Shown: positions 1 through 9,453 of the stretch, piece by piece
Layout of the letters: each line of letters starts with the position of its first letter
Position numbering within the stretch: the stretch's first letter is position 1
Assembly (NCBI RefSeq): GCF_000021705.1
Contig: NC_012751.1
Location: 1,662,006-1,726,005, forward strand
DNA from: Candidatus Hamiltonella defensa 5AT (Acyrthosiphon pisum)
Lineage (GTDB): Bacteria > Pseudomonadota > Gammaproteobacteria > Enterobacterales > Enterobacteriaceae
Direction: 5' to 3'
DNA length: 64,000 nt
Position numbers and translations under genes: made by a program
The notes under the pieces: model-generated
Databases searched by the model: none
What the model was told of the DNA's origin: nothing
The model's input: the letters and a program-made list of their open reading frames with translations, nothing else

Positions 1-1104
1 CATTTCCTTCAGTCTTGATACACAACGCCGATATTCAAATGTAAGATGTTCCCCCTGATAAAGTTCAGATATAGGCACTTGAGCAGAAATGATTAATTTC
101 ACCTTTCTTTCATAAAATTCATCAATTAAAGCTAAAAAACGTCGTGCAGTATTGTCATCGGTTTTTGCTGCCGGCCCTATCCCCATGACGACTACATTAT
201 GGAGTAGAGCTGTGTGATATAAGCGGGATAATAAAACGTAATCAGAGGAACTGCGAGGCTCTATGCATAAAACAAAAAAATCAATCGCTAATAGACCTTC
301 TGTGACACGAATCGCTTTCAAAAAACGGTGATTGATATTAAGTAAACACACCTGATCTTTTTGTTTTTTTGCCAATTTTATAAATAAATTGGCCATGGCC
401 TCTTCTGTTTTTTGATTTAATGGCGTGAAATATAAATAAGCGTTTTTAAGCGCTCGTTGTCGATAATCGATGTCTGAATCAAGATGAATGACATGACAAT
501 GTTTTTTTATCAAATCAATTGTGTGCATAAAGCGTGCGCGCTGTAGTCCATGATAATAAAGCTGATCGGGAGGAATATTTGAAGTAGCAATCAGGGTGAT
601 CCCACGAGAAAACAAGGCTTTTAATACTGTTGCCAATAACATGGCGTCAGTAATATCAGAAACAGAAAATTCATCGAAACAGAGAAGATCAGTTTGTGCT
701 TTAAATCGGTCTGCTACTATTTCTAAAGGGTTTTGATGTCCAGCCAATTGCGTGAGCGCATCATGAATGATTAACATAAAACGGTGAAAATGGAGTCTCA
801 ATTTACGTTCAGTTTCTAAATGATGAAAAAACAGATCCATTAACCAGGTTTTACCTCGACCAACTCCTCCCCAAAGATACAAACCTTGTACCGGTGTCAT
901 CACCGTATTTTTTTCTTTACGAGAGAAACAGTTTAATAGTTTCCGGAATCGAGTATATTGAGTGGGTAATACAACAGGTCGATTGATCAGTTGACAAGCA
1001 ATGCTCTCTAGCTGAGAAACCGCTTTCAATTGTTTTTCATCAACCTGAAAGTGTTGATCGGCTATCTCTTTTTGATAGTGGAATGTAAGATCATTTTTTT
1101 GCAT
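1..1104 (-). CDS. zapE: Cell division protein ZapE (AFG1-like ATPase), 3' end outside window
   Basis: 368 codons are present on the minus strand from the ATG at 1104; the frame is still open at base 1, so only the last few residues are missing. ZapE is a P-loop ATPase that binds FtsZ at the constricting Z-ring. The Walker A motif GGVGRGKTW follows a PVQGLYLW lead-in, and CFDEFSVSDITDA (Walker B) and ATSNIPPDQLY match E. coli ZapE (YhcM) closely. The N-terminus is shorter than in E. coli. It diverges from zapG across an 86-bp gap, as in other Enterobacterales. Identity is very secure; the C-terminal end cannot be judged. Confidence 0.95.
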   Translation of the reverse strand, partial: MQKNDLTFHYQKEIADQHFQVDEKQLKAVSQLESIACQLINRPVVLPTQYTRFRKLLNCFSRKEKNTVMTPVQGLYLWGGVGRGKTWLMDLFFHHLETERKLRLHFHRFMLIIHDALTQLAGHQNPLEIVADRFKAQTDLLCFDEFSVSDITDAMLLATVLKALFSRGITLIATSNIPPDQLYYHGLQRARFMHTIDLIKKHCHVIHLDSDIDYRQRALKNAYLYFTPLNQKTEEAMANLFIKLAKKQKDQVCLLNINHRFLKAIRVTEGLLAIDFFVLCIEPRSSSDYVLLSRLYHTALLHNVVVMGIGPAAKTDDNTARRFLALIDEFYERKVKLIISAQVPISELYQGEHLTFEYRRCVSRLKEM

Positions 1105-1190
1105 GAAAATTCCATTCAAAGCCATCAGCAGTTATAGTCAATATCATTAATCAACATATTTGATTAAACAGTAAGAACAAAGAGGCCATC

Positions 1191-1583
1191 ATGACTTGGG
1201 AATACGGATTAATCAGTTTCATTCTGGGTGTCGCTGTCGGTGCCTTGGGAATGCGTTTTTTAAACCCAAAACTGCGTGAACAAAAAATACTACAAACGCA
1301 ATTAGAAAGAAATAAAGCTGATTTAGAACAATATCGTCAAGAATTAATAGATTATTTTGCACACAGTTCTGAATTACTCGATAATATGGCACAAGACTAT
1401 CGTAAGTTGTATCAGCATATCGCAAAAAATTCGAACCAATTATTGCCTGATTTGCCATTAAAAAATAATTTATCACATCCGCCTTTAACAGAAGTTGATT
1501 CCATCAATAGTGCAGAGAAAATAAAAATCCCCCCGAGAGATTATTCTGATGGATCATCCGATTTTACAGAAAATTCTAAATAA
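1191..1583 (+). CDS. zapG: Z-ring associated protein ZapG (YhcB, DUF1043)
   Basis: 130 aa, close to the usual 132 of YhcB/ZapG. An N-terminal membrane helix (about residues 5-22, LISFILGVAVGALGMRF) is followed by a charged coiled coil (about 28-75, LREQKILQTQLERNKADLEQ) and a polar disordered tail, the layout of this inner-membrane protein that links cell division and envelope growth. It is divergent from zapE and upstream of degS, where E. coli has zapE-yhcB-degQ-degS. The start is the first ATG, preceded by an AAGAGG-like ribosome site. The opposite strand is also open here but has no plausible protein. Confidence 0.93.
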   Translation: MTWEYGLISFILGVAVGALGMRFLNPKLREQKILQTQLERNKADLEQYRQELIDYFAHSSELLDNMAQDYRKLYQHIAKNSNQLLPDLPLKNNLSHPPLTEVDSINSAEKIKIPPRDYSDGSSDFTENSK

Positions 1584-1647
1584 TAAATTATTTATTGTCC
1601 GATTTGTTCTTCAATTTTCTTGATATCTAACCAATGTTTAAAACAAT

Positions 1648-2691
1648 ATGCTTAAAAAATTACTCTCTTCTGCTATTTTAGGGGTGGTTATTGGTGGGAT
1701 TATTTTAATATTCACCTCCAAGTCTCCTTTCTCTTTTATTAAAAAAATCCCCTTTTTTAATTTTACTGACAATAAAACCCCTATTAGTTATGCACAAAGT
1801 GTTCAGACCGCCGCACCGGCAGTAGTGAATGTATATAACAGTAATATCAATCGGGCTCCTGAGCTGGGCTCTGGTGTTATTATGAGTCCCAAGGGTTATA
1901 TTATTACCAATAAACATGTGATTAATCATGCAGATAAAATTATTGTGGCTTTACAGAACGGACAAATTTACGAAGCTTCGCTGGTAGGTTCAGATAGCTT
2001 AACAGATTTGGCGGTATTAAAAATTGATGCAGACAACCTTCACGTTATTCCAATGAATCAAAATCGTATCACTCATGTTGGAGATGTCGTCCTGGCGATA
2101 GGCAATCCTTATAATTTAGGCCAAACAATAACCCAGGGTATTATCAGCGCTACAGGTCGTGTGGGTTTGAGTGGCTCAGGGCGTCAAAATTTTTTACAAA
2201 CCGATGCCTCAATTAATCAGGGTAATTCCGGGGGAGCCTTAGTGAATACCTTAGGTGAGCTGGTGGGTATCAATACGTTATCTGTTGATACCGCCAACAG
2301 CTATGGCCAAGTACCAGAAGGAATAGGATTTGCCATTCCAGCCGCTTTAGCCATCAAAGTGATGCATAAGTTGATCCTGAATGGGCGTGTTATTCGTGGT
2401 TATATTGGTATCGCAGGGAGCGATTATCCTCTATTTCATGATGATGATAACCAAAATCATTTCCGTGGGATTAAAGTCAATCATGTTTCACCCAACGGGC
2501 CTGCTGCTCTATCCGGAGTACAGAAAGGCGATATTATTTTAAGTGTGAATAATAAACGCAGCCATTCTACTATTGAGACCATGGACCAAGTAGCAGAAAT
2601 CCCGCCTGGTAGCCAGATCCCTATCGTTGTTCTACGTAATGGTCAAAATATCACGTTAAACCTCACTATTATTGAAAACCCCTATAATTAG
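1648..2691 (+). CDS. degS: Periplasmic serine endoprotease DegS
   Basis: 347 aa (E. coli 355). DegS is the inner-membrane-anchored protease that senses misfolded porins through its PDZ domain and cuts RseA to start the sigma-E response. One N-terminal membrane anchor (about residues 7-23), a trypsin-like domain with the triad His90 (ITNKHVIN), Asp120 (SDSLTDLAVL) and Ser194 (NQGNSGGALVN), and a single PDZ domain (about 245-345) identify DegS rather than DegP/DegQ, which have a cleavable signal peptide and two PDZ domains. degQ, normally between zapG and degS, is absent: only 64 bp separate the genes. A weakly conserved linker after the anchor is the only divergent part. Confidence 0.95.
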   Translation: MLKKLLSSAILGVVIGGIILIFTSKSPFSFIKKIPFFNFTDNKTPISYAQSVQTAAPAVVNVYNSNINRAPELGSGVIMSPKGYIITNKHVINHADKIIVALQNGQIYEASLVGSDSLTDLAVLKIDADNLHVIPMNQNRITHVGDVVLAIGNPYNLGQTITQGIISATGRVGLSGSGRQNFLQTDASINQGNSGGALVNTLGELVGINTLSVDTANSYGQVPEGIGFAIPAALAIKVMHKLILNGRVIRGYIGIAGSDYPLFHDDDNQNHFRGIKVNHVSPNGPAALSGVQKGDIILSVNNKRSHSTIETMDQVAEIPPGSQIPIVVLRNGQNITLNLTIIENPYN

Positions 2692-2760
2692 GCCTATTTA
2701 ATCTATCTGCTTGATCAAATTTACCCAAAAACCGTTTGGCCGCCCGACTTTGAAAAAGGG

Positions 2761-3999
2761 CTATTGATAGATTGGTAACACGCCAGCTAATGACAAAATC
2801 TGTGACACAGCATTGATCAAACCAAAAAAAATAATAAAATAAATCATTATTTTACCCCCCGGCGCCTGGTAAACCGATTTCTTAAAACGCAGACGGCTGG
2901 CTCTGACCATTAATGCCGGAATGATCACTGCCCATAAAGTAGCGGCCAAACCAGCAAAACCAATGGCATATAAAAATCCGTCAGGAAAAAAGAAAGCAGC
3001 AACGGTAGGAGGTAAAAATGTCACTAAAGCAGATTTCGTGCGGCCCCAGCTGTCATCAGAAAATGAGAAAAAATCAGAGATATAATCAAATAAACCTAAA
3101 GAAACGCCTAAAAATGAGCTCACCAACGCCATATAAGAAAAAGCATTTAATAATTGACGAGTGATATCGGTATCAGAAAAGCTATCTATTTGTTTGAGCA
3201 AACTACTGATATTCCCACCTTCTGTGATCACCTGTTTAAAAGATTCTCTCGGAATATTTCCCTGTATGACGTATTGCCAAATTAAATAAATGATTAATGC
3301 CATCAAGGTGCCAAAAAAGAGACTTTTTACGACACAATCGCTGTTTTTATGATAATACTTAACCAGGCTAGGCACATTGCCATGGTAACCGAAAGAACTT
3401 AATAAATAGGGTAAACTGATCAGTGCATAAGGCAGGTATTGCGTGGGCTCAATATTCTGAGGAAAGAGTATAGCCGTCTCTACACGAAAAAATAGCTGGC
3501 CAACAGAGAGAATAAAGGTAATCACCATAGCCCCTATTAAAAAGGTACTTAAGCGATCGACCATTCGAGTCGATAACCACACGATAAAAGCCACGACGAC
3601 AGAGAAACACATACCTGCAGCAGATTGGCTAACATTAAAGATCCCAGAAAAAGTATTAAAAATAATGGAACTGCCCGCAGAAATATAAGCGTAAATCAGA
3701 ATATACAGAACAAAAGCAATAGAAAGCCCGTTGATGCAGCTCCATATTCGACCTAATAGATCTTTTGTCATGCGATAAAAACTCGCCCCGACAGAATAAT
3801 GAAGATTCACCTCTAGAATCATCAAACCAGAAATGAGCATGCATGCCCAGGTATAAATCAGCAAAAAGACAGATCCATTGAACCAGACACCCGCCGTAAC
3901 AATAGGAATAGAAAACATGCCTGCTCCGATTGTAGTGCCGGCAATAATCATACTGCCCCCTAATAGGGAAGGTATTTTTTTTATTGGATTGATGGACAT
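2761..3999 (-). CDS. mtr: Tryptophan/aromatic amino acid permease, Mtr type
   Basis: 412 aa (E. coli Mtr 414). An 11-TM proton symporter of the hydroxy/aromatic amino acid permease (HAAAP) family in the inner membrane. The N-terminal SLLGGSMIIAGTTIGAGMFS, the MILEVNLHY and SFGYHGNVPSLVKYY segments and the C-terminal LPIYQ match E. coli Mtr, more closely than I recall for TyrP or TnaB. Substrate is therefore probably tryptophan; TnaB-like indole/tryptophan transport is the alternative. The gene is convergent with degS (69 bp apart) and divergent from fruB. I see no clear TyrR or TrpR box in the 229 bp upstream. Confidence 0.88.
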   Translation of the reverse strand: MSINPIKKIPSLLGGSMIIAGTTIGAGMFSIPIVTAGVWFNGSVFLLIYTWACMLISGLMILEVNLHYSVGASFYRMTKDLLGRIWSCINGLSIAFVLYILIYAYISAGSSIIFNTFSGIFNVSQSAAGMCFSVVVAFIVWLSTRMVDRLSTFLIGAMVITFILSVGQLFFRVETAILFPQNIEPTQYLPYALISLPYLLSSFGYHGNVPSLVKYYHKNSDCVVKSLFFGTLMALIIYLIWQYVIQGNIPRESFKQVITEGGNISSLLKQIDSFSDTDITRQLLNAFSYMALVSSFLGVSLGLFDYISDFFSFSDDSWGRTKSALVTFLPPTVAAFFFPDGFLYAIGFAGLAATLWAVIIPALMVRASRLRFKKSVYQAPGGKIMIYFIIFFGLINAVSQILSLAGVLPIYQ

Positions 4000-4228
4000 G
4001 CTTTGCTCCAGAAAAATCAGTTTTTGATTATCTCGTTTTTATTTCGTTGTACTATTTAATAGTGTGTCTTTAAATAAACATTGTAAATCAAAAAATAGGT
4101 TAGACTTACTTGAAAAACCGTAGTAAAGGCAAGCCAGTTATTCGTCGATTTTGAAATAAAGGTCTCTTGTATTAATTGATACTTTTACTAGTGATGTCAT
4201 TTTTTACCTTCCAGAGTAGGGAGAGTCT

Positions 4229-5362
4229 ATGTTCCAGTTGTCAATAGAAAACATTCATTTGGATTGCCATGCTTCAAACAAAATTGAAGCAATAAAACAA
4301 GTGGCAAAAGCATTAGCACAAGCAGGAGAAGTTGACGAGAGTTATGTCAAAGATATGATCCAACGCGAAGAACAAATTTCAACCTATCTTGGCAATGGAA
4401 TCGCTATCCCACATGGCACAACTGAAAGCCGTGCTTTAATAAAAAAAACAGGGATACAAGTATTTCAATTCCCCAAAGGAATTGAGTGGGATGTCGATCA
4501 CATTGCTTATATTGTGATTGGGATTGCTGCTCATTCTGATGAGCATCTGTCTTTACTAAGACAACTAACTTACGTACTAAATGACAATGCAGTCGCTAAA
4601 AAATTAGCTCAAACCAAGTCAGCAACAGAATTAAGATCGCTATTAATAGGAGAAACAAAAAATCCTGATCTTTTCTTTGATATTTCGCTGATTGCTTTAG
4701 ATGTGCCCACAGAAAATATGACCACACTAAAAGCATTAAATGCGGGTCGTTTAAAAGAAATCTCCTCAGTGGATGAACACTTTGTCAGTGAAGTGATTCT
4801 TCAATCGCCCGTCCATCTTGGAGAAGGTATTTGGTTAAGTGATACCCCAAAAGGTAACCTTCTCAGTGCTATCGCGATAAGCCGTCCATTAACTCCTTTT
4901 AAACATGATGATCAGGAGGTGAGCTTGCTGCTGACTGTATCTGCAGCCGACGACAAACCCAAAAGGATTTTAGCTTACCTGGGCCAATTATTGTTAACAA
5001 AAAAAGCCGGCTTATTGTTAAAAGCGGATGCCAGCACTTTGCTATCTTTATTGACAAGCGATTATATAGACTCTACTCAAACGGTCAGTGCAGAGTTTGT
5101 GATCCAAAATAAACATGGGTTACATACACGCCCTGCCACCTTGCTGGTGAATCTGATCAAACAATTTAACAGTGAGATCAACGTTGCTAATCTAAATGGC
5201 ACAGGTAAAAAAGTGAATGCCTGCAGCTTAATGAAAGTGGTCGGATTAGGGTGTAAGCAAGGTCATCGCTTACAGTTTACTGCTCAGGGTGAAGATGCTT
5301 CTACGGCATTAAAGGAAATAGGCAAGGCGATTACGTCTGGTTTAGGGGAGACGTTGGCTTGA
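4229..5362 (+). CDS. fruB: Fructose PTS diphosphoryl transfer protein FruB (EIIA-FPr)
   Basis: 377 aa (E. coli 376). It carries phosphate from enzyme I to the fructose EIIBC. The N-terminal EIIA(Fru) domain has phospho-His62 in GIAIPHGT, a central M-like linker follows, and the C-terminal HPr-like domain has phospho-His299 in NKHGLHTRPATLL. It is the first gene of fruBKA, with a strong AGGGAGAG ribosome site and a stop that overlaps the fruK start by 4 bp. No convincing Cra (FruR) operator could be picked out of the 229 bp upstream. All phosphorylation sites are intact, so the system looks functional. Confidence 0.96.
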   Translation: MFQLSIENIHLDCHASNKIEAIKQVAKALAQAGEVDESYVKDMIQREEQISTYLGNGIAIPHGTTESRALIKKTGIQVFQFPKGIEWDVDHIAYIVIGIAAHSDEHLSLLRQLTYVLNDNAVAKKLAQTKSATELRSLLIGETKNPDLFFDISLIALDVPTENMTTLKALNAGRLKEISSVDEHFVSEVILQSPVHLGEGIWLSDTPKGNLLSAIAISRPLTPFKHDDQEVSLLLTVSAADDKPKRILAYLGQLLLTKKAGLLLKADASTLLSLLTSDYIDSTQTVSAEFVIQNKHGLHTRPATLLVNLIKQFNSEINVANLNGTGKKVNACSLMKVVGLGCKQGHRLQFTAQGEDASTALKEIGKAITSGLGETLA

Positions 5363-6294
5363 AAAAAAATCACATTCTTACTTTTACATTGAACCCTGCT
5401 TACGATTTGATGGGCTCCTGCAAAAAAATAGAATATGGCGAAGTGAATCGTATTCAAACCCATGGCTTATATGCCGCAGGAAAAGGCATCAATGTTGCTA
5501 AAGTACTCAGAGACCTCGGTATGCCAGTCACTGTCAGTGGTTTTTTGGGGGAAGAAAATAAAGAAGGATTTTCTTCAAAAATATTAGGGATGTCCGCACA
5601 GTTTCACACTGTGCCAGGTAGAACACGTATTAACATGAAATTAACTGATGCAGAGAACATCAGCACGGATTTTAATTTTTCTGGTTTTGAAATCAATTCC
5701 AAAAATTGGGAGGATTTTTATTCTCATTCAATGAATATCTTAAATAATGTCAATCTCGTCGTGGTGAGTGGCAGTTTACCTATAGGGATTGATATTCATG
5801 ATTTTAGTCTATGGATAAAGGCAGTTAAAGAAAAGTGCCCTCGTCTGGTATTTGACAGCAGTGGGGAAGCATTAAAAATCGGTTTAAAAGTATTACCCTG
5901 GCTTGTAAAACCGAATCTCTCTGAATTAAAAATATGGGCGGGCGTTGATTTATCTCATTTTTCAGATGTCGTGGCAGCAGCCAAAAAATTGCATCAAGAA
6001 GGCATCGAACATGTCATCGTGTCTCTGGGGGATCAAGGCGCTATTTGGATTTATAAAGATGGAGGATATTTTGCCTCTGCTCCTGCCTGTAAAGTGGTCA
6101 GTACCGTAGGAGCTGGAGATTCGATGGTTGCGGGTTTAATTTATGGGTTGCTTACAGGTAAAACTTATGCACATAGCTTACGTCTGGCCACAGCCATATC
6201 CTGTATCACTGTCAGTCAAAGCGGTGTCGGTATTGATGATATTGATAAGCTCGATGCCATGATGGCTCGAGTCAATCTACAACCCTTGAGTTAA
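5359..6294 (+). CDS. fruK: 1-phosphofructokinase FruK
   Basis: 311 aa (E. coli 312). A PfkB-family cytosolic kinase converting fructose 1-phosphate and ATP to fructose 1,6-bisphosphate, the step after FruA uptake. The N-terminal TFTLNPAYDLMG and AAGKGINVAKVLRDLG sugar-binding motifs and the C-terminal VGAGDSMVAGL motif, with the catalytic Asp254, are intact. The start is a TTG at 5359 overlapping the fruB stop (TTGGCTTGA context), which suggests translational coupling. An 11-bp gap leads to fruA. Confidence 0.96.
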   Translation: MKKNHILTFTLNPAYDLMGSCKKIEYGEVNRIQTHGLYAAGKGINVAKVLRDLGMPVTVSGFLGEENKEGFSSKILGMSAQFHTVPGRTRINMKLTDAENISTDFNFSGFEINSKNWEDFYSHSMNILNNVNLVVVSGSLPIGIDIHDFSLWIKAVKEKCPRLVFDSSGEALKIGLKVLPWLVKPNLSELKIWAGVDLSHFSDVVAAAKKLHQEGIEHVIVSLGDQGAIWIYKDGGYFASAPACKVVSTVGAGDSMVAGLIYGLLTGKTYAHSLRLATAISCITVSQSGVGIDDIDKLDAMMARVNLQPLS

Positions 6295-6305
6295 TTGGAG
6301 ATATC

Positions 6306-7988
6306 ATGAAAACATTATTAATCATAGACAGCCATTACGGGCCAGCCAGCCAATATCTGGCTGAATGGATGTTAAAAACCAGCGCAGATAAATTACAATT
6401 GCATTTTGTAGAAAAGCCAGACGATGCAGAGTTGATTATTGCCGTTGGTGCAGTTAGAGACGAATTTGGTGTATTTGAAAATAAAAAATTATTTACAGGC
6501 TCATTAGAATCAGCACTAAATGATCCTGACGTTTTTTTAAAACAGGCTCTATCTGAAGCAAAAATGTATCAAGCCTCTGAAAAAACCCCCGACCTTTCTC
6601 ACCAAACAAAACGTATTGTTGCAATCACAGCCTGTCCTACTGGTGTTGCTCATACCTTTATGGCTGCAGAAGCGATTGAATCAGAAGCCCACAAACGAAA
6701 TTTTTGGGTCAAAGTGGAAACAAGAGGTTCGGTCGGTGCCGCTAATACTCTCACGGCCGAAGACATTGAAGCCGCTGATTTGGTTATCGTTGCTGCAGAT
6801 ATCGAAGTCAATCTGGATAAATTTCAAGGAAAGCGGTTGTACCGTACTTCCACATCTTCAGCATTAAAAAAAACCGCTCAAGAGTTCGATCATGCTTTAG
6901 CCACATCAGAGATTTATCATTCTCCTTCCCAGCACGCAAAACCATCTCACAGCCGGACAGATCAAGGTCAGGGTATATATGGTCATTTGCTGACCGGAGT
7001 GTCTTATATGCTTCCCATGGTGGTTGCTGGTGGGTTGTGTATCGCGCTTTCTTTTATATTTGGCATCAAAGCATTTGAAACGCCAGGGACACTTGCCGCC
7101 GCCTTAATGCAAATCGGGGGCGCTTCTGCTTTTGCTTTGATGGTGCCCGTGTTAGCCGGTTTTATTGCTTTTTCTATTGCTGATCGTCCCGGTTTAACAC
7201 CGGGACTGATTGGGGGCATGTTGGCGGTCAGTACAGGCGCTGGATTTTTAGGGGGCATCATTGCCGGTTTTCTTGCAGGTTATGTCTCAAAAATCATCAG
7301 CACGAAATTATATCTCCCTTCTAGCATGAACGCGTTAAAACCTATTCTTATCATCCCATTAATAAGCAGCCTTATTGTTGGTCTTATCATGATCTATCTG
7401 ATCGGCGAACCTGTTGCTCAAATCATGGCAGCGCTGACAAGCTGGTTAGAAGCCATAGAAACGGCTAATGCGGTTCTGCTAGGTGCGATTTTGGGAGGAA
7501 TGATGTGTTCAGACATGGGAGGACCGGTGAATAAAGCGGCTTATTCTTTTGGGGTTGCTCTCTTAAGTTCCTCGGTTTATGCGCCGATGGCGGCGATTAT
7601 GTCCGCAGGGATGGTGCCCCCACTGGCGATGGGGTTAGCGACATTTCTGGCTAGGCATAAATTTGAAACCAGCGAACGAGAGGCAGGGAAAGCCGCTTTG
7701 GTGTTGGGTTTGTGTTTTGTTTCTGAAGGTGCGATTCCCTTTGCAGCCAGAGATCCGATGAGAGTATTGCCCTGCTGTATCGCCGGAGGCGCTTTAACAG
7801 GGGCGCTCTCGATGATGTTTGGCGCAAAATTAATGGCACCCCATGGTGGATTATTTGTTTTAATGATCCCAGGTGCGATTCATCCTGCGATCCTTTATTT
7901 AGTGGCTATTTTGGCCGGCACAGTATTGACTGGAATACTTTATGCTATTTTAAAATCGCCGAATGCGCCTCTGGTTCCAGAGTCTTAA
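6306..7988 (+). CDS. fruA: Fructose-specific PTS enzyme IIBC, FruA
   Basis: 560 aa (E. coli 563). The inner-membrane permease that imports fructose as fructose 1-phosphate. The order is a degenerate IIB' domain without the cysteine (about 1-95), the active IIB domain with phospho-Cys110 in ITACPTGVAHTF (about 103-200), a polar linker, and a IIC domain of 8-10 membrane helices (about 225-555) with the substrate-site sequence GGMMCSDMGGPVNKAAY. The start at 6306 has GGAGAT upstream. It is followed by alaA, not a usual neighbour, and its 3' end overlaps an in-frame upstream extension of alaA that I do not believe is translated. Confidence 0.96.
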   Translation: MKTLLIIDSHYGPASQYLAEWMLKTSADKLQLHFVEKPDDAELIIAVGAVRDEFGVFENKKLFTGSLESALNDPDVFLKQALSEAKMYQASEKTPDLSHQTKRIVAITACPTGVAHTFMAAEAIESEAHKRNFWVKVETRGSVGAANTLTAEDIEAADLVIVAADIEVNLDKFQGKRLYRTSTSSALKKTAQEFDHALATSEIYHSPSQHAKPSHSRTDQGQGIYGHLLTGVSYMLPMVVAGGLCIALSFIFGIKAFETPGTLAAALMQIGGASAFALMVPVLAGFIAFSIADRPGLTPGLIGGMLAVSTGAGFLGGIIAGFLAGYVSKIISTKLYLPSSMNALKPILIIPLISSLIVGLIMIYLIGEPVAQIMAALTSWLEAIETANAVLLGAILGGMMCSDMGGPVNKAAYSFGVALLSSSVYAPMAAIMSAGMVPPLAMGLATFLARHKFETSEREAGKAALVLGLCFVSEGAIPFAARDPMRVLPCCIAGGALTGALSMMFGAKLMAPHGGLFVLMIPGAIHPAILYLVAILAGTVLTGILYAILKSPNAPLVPES

Positions 7989-8067
7989 TTTTAAAAAAAT
8001 TTTTAAGAGTGATTTTTTAAAGTACTGGGATCGTTTTCATCGATCTTTAACAGAGACATTTTTGATT

Positions 8068-9330
8068 ATGCCTTCTACAGAAAAAGATAAAGAACCTTCA
8101 ACGTTTTCAGAAAAGCGCTCTAATATTAAAAAATCTCATAAATTAGATGAGGTTTGTTACGATATTCGTGGCCCTGTCTTAAAAGAAGCGAAACGTCTTG
8201 AAGAAGAAGGGCATCATGTTTTAAAGCTCCACATCGGCAACCCAGCGCCTTTTGGTTTCAATGCGCCCGAAGAAATTCTGGTCGATGTGATTCGTAATTT
8301 GCCGGCGGCTCAAGGTTACTGTGATTCGAAAGGGCTGTATTCCGCTCGTAAAGCCATCATGCAACATTATCAAGCCCGAAACATGCACCATCTCACAGTA
8401 GAAGACATCTACATTGGGAATGGCGTTTCAGAGCTGATTGTTCAATCGATGCAGGCGTTATTAAATACTGGGGATGAAATGTTGATCCCTGCACCAGATT
8501 ATCCCTTGTGGACGGCAGCGGTTTCTCTTTCAAATGGAAAAGCGATTCATTATCTCTGTGATGAAGGCGCTGACTGGTTTCCAGATCTGTGCGATATTCG
8601 TCGTAAAATTACGTCTTCTACGAAAGGGATTGTCATTATTAATCCCAATAATCCAACAGGATCAGTATATAGCAAAGCTTTATTATCAGAGATTGTAGAG
8701 ATCGCCCGTCAGCATAATTTTATCATTTTTGCAGATGAAATTTATGACAAAATTCTTTACGATGGCGCGCAGCATCATTCCATTGCGGCTTTAGCGCCTG
8801 ATTTGTTTACAGTGACGTTTAACGGATTATCGAAAACCTACAGAGTGGCAGGATTTCGACAAGGTTGGATGGTATTACATGGGCCTAAAAAACACGCAAA
8901 GGACTATATTGAAGGTTTGGAGATGTTGGCCTCGATGCGTTTGTGTGCCAATGTGCCGATGCAACATGCGATTCAGACGGCCATAGGGGGCTATCAAAGC
9001 ATTAACGAATTGATTAAGCCCAAGGGCCGTTTGTACGAACAAAGAGAAATGGCGTGGCATCTGATCAATGAAATTCCTGGATTATCTTGTACTAAACCCG
9101 CTGGCGCACTTTATATGTTCCCCAAATTCGATACAAAACGGTTTCATTTGTACGATGACCAAAAAATGGTGTTAGATCTTCTTTTACAAGAGAAAGTCTT
9201 ATTAGTGCATGGAAGGGCTTTTCATTGGCCTGAGCCCGATCATGTGCGTATCGTTATTTTGCCCGCCGTTAATGAATTGGCTCAGGGTATTAAAAAACTA
9301 AAACGATTTTTGTCTTCTTATCGTCAATAA
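8068..9330 (+). CDS. alaA: Glutamate-pyruvate aminotransferase AlaA
   Basis: 420 aa from the ATG at 8068 (E. coli AlaA 405). A fold-type I PLP aminotransferase that makes alanine from pyruvate and glutamate. The family core begins at KLDEVCYDIRGPVLKEAKRL; NPNNPTG, the PLP lysine in NGLSKTYRVAGFRQGW and the C-terminal arginine region DHVRIVILP are intact. The frame is open upstream to 7963 inside fruA, but those 35 residues have no family counterpart, so I start at 8068. Even then about 15 extra polar residues (PSTEKDKEPSTFSEK) precede the core, and a start closer to the core cannot be excluded. In E. coli alaA lies near nuo, not beside fruA. Confidence 0.92.
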   Translation: MPSTEKDKEPSTFSEKRSNIKKSHKLDEVCYDIRGPVLKEAKRLEEEGHHVLKLHIGNPAPFGFNAPEEILVDVIRNLPAAQGYCDSKGLYSARKAIMQHYQARNMHHLTVEDIYIGNGVSELIVQSMQALLNTGDEMLIPAPDYPLWTAAVSLSNGKAIHYLCDEGADWFPDLCDIRRKITSSTKGIVIINPNNPTGSVYSKALLSEIVEIARQHNFIIFADEIYDKILYDGAQHHSIAALAPDLFTVTFNGLSKTYRVAGFRQGWMVLHGPKKHAKDYIEGLEMLASMRLCANVPMQHAIQTAIGGYQSINELIKPKGRLYEQREMAWHLINEIPGLSCTKPAGALYMFPKFDTKRFHLYDDQKMVLDLLLQEKVLLVHGRAFHWPEPDHVRIVILPAVNELAQGIKKLKRFLSSYRQ

Positions 9331-9393
9331 ATAAGACTTTTTTCAAAACTGTAGCCCAGCAAAACTGTTTACTAAAACGCGCAATAAATCAAT

Positions 9394-9415
9394 CACAGCC
9401 CGGTTGTGGTTTTTT
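9394..9415 (+). terminator. Probable rho-independent terminator or thrS leader attenuator
   Basis: A short hairpin CACAGC/GTTGTG (one G-U pair, 3-nt loop) is directly followed by G and six T, 63 bp after the alaA stop and 38 bp before thrS. It is probably the end of alaA transcription. Because it sits in the region corresponding to the thrS operator of E. coli, it could instead belong to the thrS leader. Confidence 0.55.
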
Positions 9416-9453
9416 AACGAGGTCTATTATTTTTTCTCACTAAGGAACCGAGA

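Noticed and set aside
2692..2760. Bidirectional terminator between degS and mtr
   Set aside because: GCCC/GGGC can pair but the stem is 4 bp with a long loop and no proper T run.
4105..4165. TGAAA-containing stretches upstream of fruB as a Cra operator
   Set aside because: No pair of half sites resembling the Cra palindrome was found; too weak to list.
7963..8067. Longer start for alaA inside the end of fruA
   Set aside because: The 35 extra residues have no AlaA counterpart and overlap fruA; the ATG at 8068 fits better.
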